64,000 nucleotides of DNA from SIG603 sp963621245 (GTDB lineage: Bacteria; Bacillota; Clostridia; Oscillospirales; Acutalibacteraceae): contig CAVFCW010000003.1 of the NCBI GenBank assembly GCA_963621245.1, positions 124,001 through 188,000 on the forward strand. Reading direction: 5' to 3'. Shown here piece after piece: positions 1 to 7,135 of this stretch. The translations under genes and the position numbers were made by a program. Every line of letters begins with the position of its first letter. The stretch's first letter is position 1. The notes beneath the pieces were generated by a model. That model was given only the letters and a program-made list of their open reading frames with translations, had not been told where the DNA came from and did not search any database.

Positions 1-332
1 ATCTCGTTTAACACGACATATTCCGCCGTAAGGAATTTTTTAACGATGATAAACTCCGTGTAAGCCACAATCGGAACAGTTATGAGAATATCAAAAGTGC
101 TGTGGCATAGAAAAAACGGACACACGGCAATTATCAAAGCGATAAATCTCAGTTTCTCGTTCTTTTCGCAAAGAAAAGAAGCGACTCCCACAGAAAAGCC
201 CAAAATAATTACCGTGGGAAACAGATTCGAAAAACCGATGTATGCTCCGAAAACGGCAGACACAACTCCGAGCCAAAGTGCGGCGTCGGCGGCTGTTTTA
301 AGCGCGGCATAAAAATGCTTGATATTACTCAT
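1..332 (-). CDS. Membrane protein, N-terminal part (cut by window edge)
   Basis: The reading frame starts at an ATG overlapping the stop of the DUF58 gene (ATGA, 4 bases shared) and runs off the left edge, so only about 110 residues are visible. They are very hydrophobic, with about four membrane segments separated by short basic loops (for example around CEKNEKLR). No catalytic domain is visible. MoxR - DUF58 - membrane protein is a common order in which the third gene is often a transglutaminase-like or related membrane protein; that assignment is inference from context only. Confidence 0.75.
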   Translation of the reverse strand, partial: MSNIKHFYAALKTAADAALWLGVVSAVFGAYIGFSNLFPTVIILGFSVGVASFLCEKNEKLRFIALIIAVCPFFLCHSTFDILITVPIVAYTEFIIVKKFLTAEYVVLNE

Positions 333-1405
333 GATTGTTTCGCCTCCGAGTTTTCACTCTGACCGTCCAGCACGAAAACGGAAGCGCCCGTCCGTGCTTT
401 GAGCCTTTCAAGTGCCGAAATATCTTTTTCCGTCTTAATCGGCGTGATGAGCACACAGCAGTTTGTATCGTAATCACGCTTAAGCACCATGTTCACCATT
501 TCATCGACGGAAACCTCGGCGGTGTAGGAATTTGCTCTGCCGAGTCCCTCAAGAATTCGGCTCAGATGTTGTTCGCCCAGTCCCGATTTCAAAAGCGGAA
601 GCTTTCCGACAGAAGTCTGCAAACATCCCGAGTGATAGAAAGAGAACGGAATCTGCTCCTTTTCGAGCTTTTCGCAAACAGTTCTGCAAAGGCTGTAGCA
701 ATATTCTATGCTCTTGTCGCCGGCACCCTCCGAAGAAAACAAAAGCGTGAGCTTTCTGTCGGTCGTGTGATCGTACTGCTTTACCATAAGTCTGCCGCTT
801 TGCAAACTTCTCGTCCAAGAAATAGATTTTTGCGGTTCTCTTCCGGTGTACTCACGGAAACCGACAGTCAAAACGGGATCCTCGTGAATATTGCGCCTTA
901 CGCTCTTTTCGCCCATAAGTCCACCAGACAAAAACGATATGTCGGCGTCCTCCAGGCGTCTGGGAATTACGACAAACTCTCTCGAACCGCGAAACTCCCT
1001 CGATTTCGTCTTGATTCCGATAAAATCTCCCGCCGATACGCTGTAATTCGTCAGGCGGTAAAGTCCCCTCTCGGGCACTTTGATTTTAACGTCAAACTCG
1101 ACCGTCTGCTTTGGCATAAGAAAACAGGAAATGCTGTATTCTCCCATGTTGCCGTAAGTATCGAGTTTACCTCTGCCGTTTTCGCAAAGTTTCGCCTTGC
1201 CCGGCATATTGCATTTTGCCGTGAGGAAAAAAGCGGGCAAAGCGGAATTATTGTGAAGCGATATTTTTACGCTGAACGGCTCGTCGGGCTCGACAAGATA
1301 TTTTTCGGTGCTTATTTTAAGGTTCACTCTTTTCAAAGTGTAACGGCTCAAAAAATACTCGAGAAAAACTATAAGCAGTACGAGTATTATGAAAAATATT
1401 ATCAT
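329..1405 (-). CDS. DUF58 domain protein
   Basis: A 358-residue protein with one N-terminal membrane segment (residues about 2-20), a beta-rich middle region, and the DUF58 signature near residues 182-200 (FREYTGRE followed by SISWTRS), then a von Willebrand A-like C-terminal region. Proteins of this family are almost always partners of MoxR AAA+ ATPases and are thought to act in assembly or maturation of cell-envelope or secreted complexes. Here the gene overlaps both neighbours by four bases (MoxR upstream, membrane protein downstream), which implies translational coupling. The exact substrate is unknown. Confidence 0.88.
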   Translation of the reverse strand: MIIFFIILVLLIVFLEYFLSRYTLKRVNLKISTEKYLVEPDEPFSVKISLHNNSALPAFFLTAKCNMPGKAKLCENGRGKLDTYGNMGEYSISCFLMPKQTVEFDVKIKVPERGLYRLTNYSVSAGDFIGIKTKSREFRGSREFVVIPRRLEDADISFLSGGLMGEKSVRRNIHEDPVLTVGFREYTGREPQKSISWTRSLQSGRLMVKQYDHTTDRKLTLLFSSEGAGDKSIEYCYSLCRTVCEKLEKEQIPFSFYHSGCLQTSVGKLPLLKSGLGEQHLSRILEGLGRANSYTAEVSVDEMVNMVLKRDYDTNCCVLITPIKTEKDISALERLKARTGASVFVLDGQSENSEAKQS

Positions 1406-2346
1406 TCGATACTCTCCAAGGGCACCGCTACCTCGCTTAAAAGTCTCTTGACGTAAGCCTCGGAATCCTTTCTTGAGCCGAGACTTCCCGATATTCTGTG
1501 AGCGAGAACGGGAACTGCCATATCCTTCACGTCCTCGGGAATGACGAAACTTCTGCCCGAGAAAAGCGCTTTGACCTGTGAAGCTCTGTAAAGCGCAAGA
1601 GCACCTCTCGTGGATACGCCGGCACCGAGGCCAGCCGCCGTTCTCGTTTTCTCGATAATATCCATAATGTAAGACACAACCGCCTTTGAAACGCTTGTTT
1701 CGCCGAGTTTCTTCTTGAGTGCCGCCGTCTCCTCACGGGAAACAACCTCCTTTACATCTGCGAGAATATCTATGCTCGATTTTCTCATAAGAACGCTCAT
1801 TTCTTCATCACGGCTCATGTAACCCATGGAAAGGCGCATGAAAAATCTGTCTATCTGAGCCTCGGGAAGCGGAAACGTTCCGCCGGACTCAAGCGGATTT
1901 TGCGTTGCCATGACGAGAAACGGCTCTTCAAGCGGAAACGTTGTTCCGTCTACGGAAATCTGCTTTTCTTCCATTGCCTCAAGAAGGCTCGACTGAGTTC
2001 TCGGAGTTGCACGGTTAATCTCATCGGCAAGAACGATGTTCGCAAAAAGCGGGCCCGCTCTGAACTCAAATTCTCCACTTTTCTGGTTGTAAAAATGAAT
2101 TCCCGTCAAATCGGACGGAAGTATATCGGGAGTGAACTGAATTCTTTTGAACGAACCGCCCACAGCTTTCGAGAATGTTCTCAAAAGCATGGTTTTTCCC
2201 GTTCCGGGAACGTCCTCAAGAAGAATATGTCCGCCGCAAAGGTAGCAAATAAGCACCTTTTCGATTACATCCTCCTTTCCGACTATCACCTTGCTGCATT
2301 CGCCGATTATTTTATCTTTGTATGTTTCAAACGCTTTAGTGTCCAT
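1402..2346 (-). CDS. MoxR-family AAA+ ATPase
   Basis: A 314-residue AAA+ ATPase of typical MoxR length. The Walker A motif is PGTGKT near residues 47-52, Walker B is IVLADEIN near 104-111, and the sensor region includes MATQNPLE. MoxR ATPases act as chaperones that assemble or activate partner proteins, usually those with VWA-like domains; the DUF58 protein directly downstream is the expected partner. It heads the three-gene set MoxR - DUF58 - membrane protein. Confidence 0.93.
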   Translation of the reverse strand: MDTKAFETYKDKIIGECSKVIVGKEDVIEKVLICYLCGGHILLEDVPGTGKTMLLRTFSKAVGGSFKRIQFTPDILPSDLTGIHFYNQKSGEFEFRAGPLFANIVLADEINRATPRTQSSLLEAMEEKQISVDGTTFPLEEPFLVMATQNPLESGGTFPLPEAQIDRFFMRLSMGYMSRDEEMSVLMRKSSIDILADVKEVVSREETAALKKKLGETSVSKAVVSYIMDIIEKTRTAAGLGAGVSTRGALALYRASQVKALFSGRSFVIPEDVKDMAVPVLAHRISGSLGSRKDSEAYVKRLLSEVAVPLESIE

Positions 2347-2371
2347 ATCTCTCCTTTTGCCCTATACCTTA

Positions 2372-2902
2372 TCAGTAGATTTTGAGAATATCGTCAAGAT
2401 TTTTTCTCGAATTGAATTTTACTTCACCGTCACGGTAACCGACTGCTATAACAGCCACAATCTCTTCGTTTTCGGGCACATTAAGCTCTTCTCTTATTTT
2501 ATCGGAGTGTCTGAGACCCATAATGAGCGTATCAAGTCCGAGGTCGCTTGCACGCAGTATCATGTATGCGTTTTGAAGTCCGAGGTCGTAAGCACCCCAG
2601 CCGTCGCCGACTTCGTTTGCCTTTTCGCCGTTAAGAAATCCCGAATTGCCCTTGACGAAAGTAGTTACTATCAAAGCCGCTCCCTTTGAGCTGTTCTGAT
2701 TGAATGTCGGAAGAACGTCTTTTCTGAAATTTTCAAGCTTTTCGGGTGTTCTCACAACGTAATATCTGCCTGTCTGCGAGTTTTTCCAAGACGGTGCCAT
2801 CTGAGCGGCTGAGACAATCTCTCTTATCTGCTCGTCGGAAATAATCTCGTCCTTATACTTTCTCACACTTCTTCTCGAAATCATCAAATCTTTAAATTCC
2901 AT
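2372..2902 (-). CDS. Nitroreductase family protein
   Basis: A 176-residue FMN-dependent nitroreductase-fold protein. The family-typical N-terminus MISRRSVRKYKDEIISDEQI carries the FMN-phosphate-binding arginines. Later signatures include SWKNSQTGRYYVV, GWGAYDLGLQNAYMILRA and IVAVIAVGYRDGE. Such enzymes reduce nitro compounds, quinones or flavins with NAD(P)H, usually as homodimers; the substrate cannot be predicted. It sits 23 bases after the CYTH gene and 25 bases before the MoxR gene, so it is probably part of the same transcript. Confidence 0.88.
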   Translation of the reverse strand: MEFKDLMISRRSVRKYKDEIISDEQIREIVSAAQMAPSWKNSQTGRYYVVRTPEKLENFRKDVLPTFNQNSSKGAALIVTTFVKGNSGFLNGEKANEVGDGWGAYDLGLQNAYMILRASDLGLDTLIMGLRHSDKIREELNVPENEEIVAVIAVGYRDGEVKFNSRKNLDDILKIY

Positions 2903-2925
2903 GGTGTTTTCCTTTCTGTCACTTT

Positions 2926-3501
2926 TTATTTGTTTATGTTTTTTAGATTTTCTCTGTAAGCCTCGGTCATCGTGAGATATGAAGCTTTGATGCTGTCGGC
3001 AATATCAAGTCCCAAATCCTTAAGCTTTTCCGCTATCTGTTTTTCGGCGTTCTCATAGCCGATTTCTTCCGAAACAACTATCTCTATCTCAAGAAAAACG
3101 CCGAGAAGCTCTACGCTGTCCACGCAAGCCGTCATGTTCCCCTTGTGGTAATATCTTCTGGTCTTTATGACGGGATCTACCTTTTGATAGCCGAGAGAAA
3201 TCATAACCTCTTCCATGATGTCGGCGTCAGAAACTCCCGTCTCGAGTTCCTTTCTCGCCTTAATTCCCGAAGAAAGCCTCGGCCCCTTGTAGGTTATCAT
3301 ATCTTTCTTTTCGCCCGTCTCGAGGTTTTCCGTGCGCCTTATTCTGAAAGCGTCTCCGCACTTTTTGAAATCGTGAAAATCCGCATTAAAATATGTGTCT
3401 GTCTCCCTTAAAAGCTTGCCGGACGAAAAGCCGTCCTTTTCGAGCATGCAAACCAGCGCCTCTTTGTCTTTTACGGGAAGCTTAACCTCTACTTCTAACA
3501 T
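2926..3501 (-). CDS. CYTH domain protein (CyaB / thiamine-triphosphatase-like)
   Basis: A 191-residue CYTH protein. It begins with the diagnostic ExExK motif (MLEVEVKLPV), followed by conserved basic and acidic strands: DTYFN, FRIRR, ITYKGP, ARKELET, KTRRYY, ACVDSVELLGVFLEIEI. Family members form a tunnel that binds triphosphate compounds with divalent metals. Class IV adenylate cyclase, thiamine triphosphatase and inorganic triphosphatase activities all occur, and sequence alone does not separate them. It is the first gene of the minus-strand run; a possible -10 box (TATAAT on the minus strand) lies at 3545-3550, without a clear -35. Confidence 0.87.
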   Translation of the reverse strand: MLEVEVKLPVKDKEALVCMLEKDGFSSGKLLRETDTYFNADFHDFKKCGDAFRIRRTENLETGEKKDMITYKGPRLSSGIKARKELETGVSDADIMEEVMISLGYQKVDPVIKTRRYYHKGNMTACVDSVELLGVFLEIEIVVSEEIGYENAEKQIAEKLKDLGLDIADSIKASYLTMTEAYRENLKNINK

Positions 3502-3593
3502 TTTTCTGCCCCTTTCGCAAAACTGATGTTACCCAAAAGTATACATTATAATCCTTAAAATTACAAATCTTTTGAGCACAAAAAGAATGGGGC

Positions 3594-3631
3594 TAAAAAG
3601 CAAAAGAGCGAAGCCTTTTCGGACTTCGCTC
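3594..3631 (-). terminator. Intrinsic terminator after nrdD
   Basis: The inverted repeat GAGCGAAG...CTTCGCTC (3606-3613 with 3624-3631, extended by a CC/GG pair) forms a 10-bp stem with a short loop. On the minus strand it is followed by a T-rich run. It lies just after the nrdD stop codon. Confidence 0.85.
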
Positions 3632-3644
3632 GGTTTTATATGTT

Positions 3645-5897
3645 TCAGTCTGCTGCGGGCATCTCGATTTTTCCTCTGCCCATGTGCTTAACTCTTTTTT
3701 CGACCTCTTGAATTTTGCCGTCGTTAAATGCCGTGGTGTAGTTGCCCGTCAAATAACCGGTAACACGTCTAAGCTGCTGAATGTGATGACTTCCGCACTC
3801 GGGGCAGCAATCGTCAAATTCGTCGGTATAGCCGCAGTCAAGGCATGTATCGTTCGGAACATTGATTGCAAAATAAGGAATATCCTTATCCATAGCGTAG
3901 TTAACTATTGTCTCAAGTGCCTCGAGATTGTTCTTTGCACCGCTGTCAAGCTCAACGTAAGTAATGCATCCTGCCGAAGAATAACCGGTAAGCTGAGACT
4001 CAATGTCAATCTTTCTTGCGGCGCTCATCTTCTTCCAAACAGGAACATGAATGCTGTTTGTGAAGAACTTCTTGTCGCTTACATTCTCGATTACGCCGTA
4101 CTTGTTCTTGAACTTTGTCATTGCCGTGTAGCAAAGGTTCTCTGCAGGAGTGTAATAAACACCAAAATTAAGCGTGTACTGCTCCTTGAACTCTGCGCAT
4201 CTCTGCTTGTAGAGGCTCTCAATTCTCTTTGCGAGCTCCATTCCTCTGTCCTCTGTGTGGTCGCATCCGATGAGAATCTGAAGCGTCTCAGCCAAACCTA
4301 TCTGACCGAGAGCAAGCGTGCCGTGCTTGAGTGCGGAGCGGATTCCCTCCTCGGGAACATAGCCGGCCATGGTGTTGTTCTCGTACATAAATCTTGCCGA
4401 AGCGGGGCTCTGCTGACAGATCCAATCGAATCTCTCGATGAGCATATCCTTAGCTTCGAAAATCTTCTTATCGAGAAGAGTCATAAAGGTTTCTACAACG
4501 TCCTCGCCCTTCTTCTCGGCGGCTTCCTTAGCCTCCATGGCAAGAGTTGGCATGATAATCGTTACGGGGCAGATGTTTCCTCTGCCGTCCTTGAGCTGAC
4601 CGAAACCGTTAATATCGTAGCCGTTTGCTGTGCGACATCCCATAGTGCTGAAATAGGTCTTGGGATCGTTTCTGTCGTATCCCTCGTTTCCCGACCAATC
4701 AACATTGCAGTAGTTCGGATAAAGTCTCTGAGCGGTACTTCTGAGTGCGAGCTTGAAGAGATCGTAGTTGGGATCTCCCGGCTCACGGTTTACGCCCTTC
4801 ATGCACTGGAAAATTCCGCACGGGAAAATGCTTGTTCTGTGAAGTCTTCCGAGACCCTCGATAGATACCGTGAGAAGTGATTTTATAACCATTCTTCCCT
4901 CGGGAAGTGTGCAGGTTCCGTAGTTAATCGATGAGAACGGAAGCTGACCGCCACTTCTTGACTGAAGTGTGTTCAAGTTGTGATACATTCCCTCAACGGA
5001 CTGATGAACCTCTTTTTCGGTCATGTCCATGGCGTACTTTCTCACACGCTCGTCGGGATAAGCCTCTTTGTCCTCGATTGAAACATTCTTCGGCTCAAGA
5101 TCGCCGAGTGAAAATTCCTCGCCGGCAATGTACTTTGCGCCGTTGCGGTAATTCTTGAAGAAGCTCTTTCTTACGTACGGCACAAGCGAGTGATCAAGGT
5201 GAGTTGCACTTACGCCGCCGAACTGCTGAAGACTCTGAAGCTGGAAAAGAACAGCCACAAGCTGCATAGCCGTATTGACGCTGTTTGCGGGTCTTACGTC
5301 CGTCTGTCTTGTATTGAATCCCTTCTCGAGAAGATCGTCAATCGGAAGGCTCAAACAGTTGTGCATGCCGGCTGCATATGAATCAAGATCGTGAATATAA
5401 ATCTCGTTGTTCTCGTGATTCTTTCTTGCCATGGGAGAAATGATGTTTCTCATGGCGTAGTCCTTTGTGAGAACTCTCGTTGCCTCGCCCACACGGCCGC
5501 TGAATGATCTCTCATCGAGGTTAGCGTTCTGATTCTCGACGTTCTCTGCACGAAGCTTTTCTCCGATAGCGTCGAAGAAATCACTTCTTGACTCCCGTGC
5601 GACCTCTTTCTTGTAGCGGAATCTCACATATTTCTGAGCCACCTCATAGCCTCTTACCTCCATGATGGCAACCTCGACCATATTCTGAATATCCTCTACC
5701 GAAACAGTCTTTCCCTGACGTCTCACGGTGCTCTCAACCATATCGGCAACAGCGTTTATCTGTGAGCGGGAAAGCTTCTCCCTCGTCGAAACCTCGGTGT
5801 TCGCTCTCGCAACCGCCACCTTGATTTTCTCAGGATCAAACTTAACCTCTCGTCCGTCCCTCTTAGTTATATATAAATCTGCCATAACGTTAAACAT
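3645..5897 (-). CDS. nrdD: Anaerobic (class III) ribonucleoside-triphosphate reductase
   Basis: A 750-residue glycyl-radical enzyme that makes dNTPs from NTPs without oxygen. It has an N-terminal ATP-cone (about residues 8-100, starting ITKRDGREVKFDPEKI), the conserved active-site region GMHNCLSLP, a C-terminal zinc site (CLDCG...CCPECG) and the glycyl-radical loop RVTGYLTGN with the radical Gly near residue 714. The protein may start at the second ATG (MADLYI, 5885). The gene is monocistronic, with its own promoter and terminator. The activase gene nrdG, often adjacent, is not in this window. Confidence 0.96.
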   Translation of the reverse strand: MFNVMADLYITKRDGREVKFDPEKIKVAVARANTEVSTREKLSRSQINAVADMVESTVRRQGKTVSVEDIQNMVEVAIMEVRGYEVAQKYVRFRYKKEVARESRSDFFDAIGEKLRAENVENQNANLDERSFSGRVGEATRVLTKDYAMRNIISPMARKNHENNEIYIHDLDSYAAGMHNCLSLPIDDLLEKGFNTRQTDVRPANSVNTAMQLVAVLFQLQSLQQFGGVSATHLDHSLVPYVRKSFFKNYRNGAKYIAGEEFSLGDLEPKNVSIEDKEAYPDERVRKYAMDMTEKEVHQSVEGMYHNLNTLQSRSGGQLPFSSINYGTCTLPEGRMVIKSLLTVSIEGLGRLHRTSIFPCGIFQCMKGVNREPGDPNYDLFKLALRSTAQRLYPNYCNVDWSGNEGYDRNDPKTYFSTMGCRTANGYDINGFGQLKDGRGNICPVTIIMPTLAMEAKEAAEKKGEDVVETFMTLLDKKIFEAKDMLIERFDWICQQSPASARFMYENNTMAGYVPEEGIRSALKHGTLALGQIGLAETLQILIGCDHTEDRGMELAKRIESLYKQRCAEFKEQYTLNFGVYYTPAENLCYTAMTKFKNKYGVIENVSDKKFFTNSIHVPVWKKMSAARKIDIESQLTGYSSAGCITYVELDSGAKNNLEALETIVNYAMDKDIPYFAINVPNDTCLDCGYTDEFDDCCPECGSHHIQQLRRVTGYLTGNYTTAFNDGKIQEVEKRVKHMGRGKIEMPAAD

Positions 5898-5928
5898 ATC
5901 CTTTCACGCCCCGCAGGGTCTGTTAAGA

Positions 5929-5957
5929 ATATTAAAGATTTTTTTGAAAAAAGTCAA
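5929..5957 (-). promoter_or_regulatory. Promoter of nrdD
   Basis: On the minus strand, TTGACT (5952-5957) and TAATAT (5929-5934) are separated by exactly 17 bases, a good sigma-A promoter. It lies about 30 bases upstream of the nrdD start codon. Confidence 0.75.
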
Positions 5958-6372
5958 TTGTAAAAAGTGACAGCTTTTTGTTCACACCAAAATAAAAGCT
6001 TTGTTTTTATGATAGTTTTAATGGGAAAGCAAGCCATTTTCCAAAGGAAAAAAGTTGCACAAAAGCTGTTCGGCTTTACCGCAAAATAATTTGCTCGCAA
6101 AAGGCAAAACCACAATATATAGTTAGACTTAATCGCAATTACTACTACCGATTGACATAAATCTGATGGTCAAGACTTCTAAAATCGATAGGAATTTTGC
6201 ATTGATTTTATAAAACTTCACGAATTTGTTTTCCTAGCGCCAAAGCACGGTTTTATGTAACCGCAGACGAAAAGATTAAGCCTTTACGCCACAAATTACA
6301 GGGGCGTTTTTGTGCCTTTAAAGCCAAAATATTGTATTCAAAAAACAAAAAATTAAGTTTCCCGCACAAAAC
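5958..6372. other. Gene-free AT-rich stretch upstream of nrdD
   Basis: No convincing reading frame is seen on either strand. It holds the possible NrdR box listed separately, a small AAAGC/GCTTT inverted repeat near 6062-6077, and a weak plus-strand hairpin near 6287-6320 (ACGCC...GGCGT followed by T5). No gene assignable to these elements was found. Confidence 0.5.
6110..6125. promoter_or_regulatory. Possible NrdR box
   Basis: The 16-mer CCACAATATATAGTTA matches the known NrdR consensus acaCwAtATaTwGtgt at 13 of 16 positions, including the whole CwAtATaTwG core. NrdR represses ribonucleotide reductase genes and normally binds two boxes one to three helical turns apart. No clear second box was found at those distances, and the site is about 150 bp upstream of the likely nrdD promoter, so its function is uncertain. 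Confidence 0.35.
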
Positions 6373-6403
6373 AAAAAAGACAAGTCAAAAGACTTGTCTT
6401 TTT
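6373..6403 (-). terminator. Intrinsic terminator after tRNA-Tyr
   Basis: The perfect inverted repeat AAAGACAAGTC / GACTTGTCTTT (to 6386 and from 6391) encloses a 4-base loop. On the minus strand it is followed by TTTTTTGTTTT. It starts immediately after the CCA end of tRNA-Tyr. Confidence 0.9.
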
Positions 6404-6487
6404 GGTGGAAGAGGGTGGATTCGAACCACCGAAGCATTACGCAACAGATTTACAGTCTGCCCCATTTGGCCACTCTGGAACTCTTCC
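6403..6487 (-). tRNA. tRNA-Tyr (GTA)
   Basis: An 85-nt class II tRNA with a long variable arm. The acceptor stem pairs GGAAGAG with CTCTTCC, the discriminator is A, and CCA is encoded. The anticodon GTA is complementary to plus-strand positions 6451-6453, in the loop CTGTAAA. The T-arm shows GGTTCGAATCC. It follows tRNA-Thr by six bases and shares its transcript. Confidence 0.96.
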
Positions 6488-6493
6488 AACTTA

Positions 6494-6569
6494 TGGAGCT
6501 GGTGAACGGACTCGAACCCCTGACCTGCTGATTACAAATCAGCTGCTCTACCAACTGAGCTACACCAGC
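6494..6569 (-). tRNA. tRNA-Thr (TGT)
   Basis: A 76-nt tRNA. The acceptor stem pairs GCTGGTG with CACCAGC, the discriminator is T, and CCA is encoded. The D-arm reads TAGCTCAGTTGGTAGAGCA, the anticodon loop TTTGTAA gives TGT, and the T-arm reads GGGTTCGAGTCC. It is the first gene of a two-tRNA unit. Confidence 0.96.
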
Positions 6570-6602
6570 GAATGTTGGTAAGTTGTATTCACAACGATAT
6601 TT

Positions 6603-6630
6603 ATTATACCACAAAAAATTCATTTGTCAA
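6603..6630 (-). promoter_or_regulatory. Promoter of the tRNA-Thr/tRNA-Tyr unit
   Basis: Perfect consensus boxes on the minus strand: TTGACA (6625-6630) and TATAAT (6603-6608), 16 bases apart, placed about 30 bases before the 5' end of tRNA-Thr. This is as expected for a strong stable-RNA promoter. Confidence 0.88.
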
Positions 6631-6694
6631 GAACTTTTTTAAAATATTTTTTATTTCGTTTGAAGCGTTTGTCGCTCCGTGTGAATGCTTGACT

Positions 6695-6723
6695 ATTATA
6701 TCAGACACTTGCCAATTTGTAAA
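6695..6723 (-). promoter_or_regulatory. Second upstream promoter of the tRNA unit
   Basis: TTTACA (6718-6723) and TATAAT (6695-6700) with a 17-base spacer on the minus strand. It lies about 90 bp upstream of the first tRNA promoter, with no gene between, so it probably forms a tandem tRNA promoter. Confidence 0.65.
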
Positions 6724-6763
6724 GTCTTTTTTCAAAAAAATTTAATTTTATTTTTGAGACTTT

Positions 6764-6791
6764 GAAAAAAAGGCTGTTTTATCGCCTTTTT
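6764..6791 (-). terminator. Intrinsic terminator overlapping the end of the small membrane-protein gene
   Basis: On the minus strand, AAAAAGGC and GCCTTTTTTT flank a short loop. The loop contains the stop codon of the 35-residue protein (6779-6781). A terminator placed this tightly supports the reality of that small gene. Confidence 0.7.
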
Positions 6792-6886
6792 CTCCTCTTT
6801 GCCTCCTTAACGTAACTTCCCGATTGTCTCATTTCGTTCACCGCAAGTATCGGAAGAAGTGCAAAAGCCACCGCAAATATGCCCAT
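6779..6886 (-). CDS. Small membrane protein, 35 residues (possibly SOS-regulated)
   Basis: A 35-residue peptide starting MGIFAVAFALLPILAV: one short hydrophobic segment (about residues 3-16), then a polar region and a strongly basic tail (KEAKRRKRR). The start is chosen for its ribosome site GAAAGGGG, about nine bases before the ATG. The same frame is open upstream to 7051, but that part crosses the promoter/operator region and has no ribosome site. Two LexA-like boxes lie 113 and 143 bp upstream, and a small hairpin (6911-6930) sits in the leader. No homologue is recognised. Size, layout and control recall SOS-induced division inhibitors or TisB-type toxins, but this is inference. Confidence 0.6.
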   Translation of the reverse strand: MGIFAVAFALLPILAVNEMRQSGSYVKEAKRRKRR

Positions 6887-6987
6887 TTTTATTTCCCCTT
6901 TCTTGTTTTGAGGAAAAATAAATTTTCCTTGATATGTATTATGTCTATCAAAAAATTTTATCTTTCCGTTTCTTTTTTCCTGTGAAC

Positions 6988-7042
6988 ATATAATATCACG
7001 AACATATGTACCAAACTCTACCCTTTCACGAACATTCTTTCG
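6988..7042 (-). promoter_or_regulatory. Promoter region with two LexA-like (SOS) boxes
   Basis: Compared with the Gram-positive LexA consensus CGAACRNRYGTTYG, the site at 7029-7042 reads CGAAAGAATGTTCG on the minus strand (13 of 14 positions) and the site at 6999-7012 reads GGTACATATGTTCG (12 of 14 by symmetry). A weak promoter, TTTGGT - 16 - TTATAT (-10 at 6988-6993), would place the second box in its spacer, a typical repressor position. The promoter itself is tentative. Confidence 0.5.
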
Positions 7043-7081
7043 ATTTTGCAACTTTTTTGCTGTTTTTTTGATTTTCGGAGA

Positions 7082-7126
7082 GAAAAAGAAGAAGAACTTT
7101 CGGTCTTTGAAACCGTCCGTCCTTCT
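7082..7126 (-). terminator. Intrinsic terminator of the thiamine-salvage operon
   Basis: On the minus strand AGAAGGAC (7119-7126) pairs with GTTCTTCT (7090-7097), with one G-U pair and an inner CGGT/ACCG extension. A CTTTTTCT tract follows. It is placed directly after the cytX stop codon. Confidence 0.6.
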
Positions 7127-7135
7127 TTTCCGTGC

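Noticed and set aside
335..1456. 373-residue plus-strand frame opposite the DUF58 gene
   Set aside because: It is a shadow of the DUF58 frame with no ribosome site or family features; similar long antisense frames occur opposite nrdD, brxC and pglX for the same reason.
6779..7051. 90-residue reading of the small membrane-protein frame
   Set aside because: The upstream 55 codons cross the LexA-like boxes and promoter, lack a ribosome site and look non-coding; the 35-residue start has a good ribosome site.
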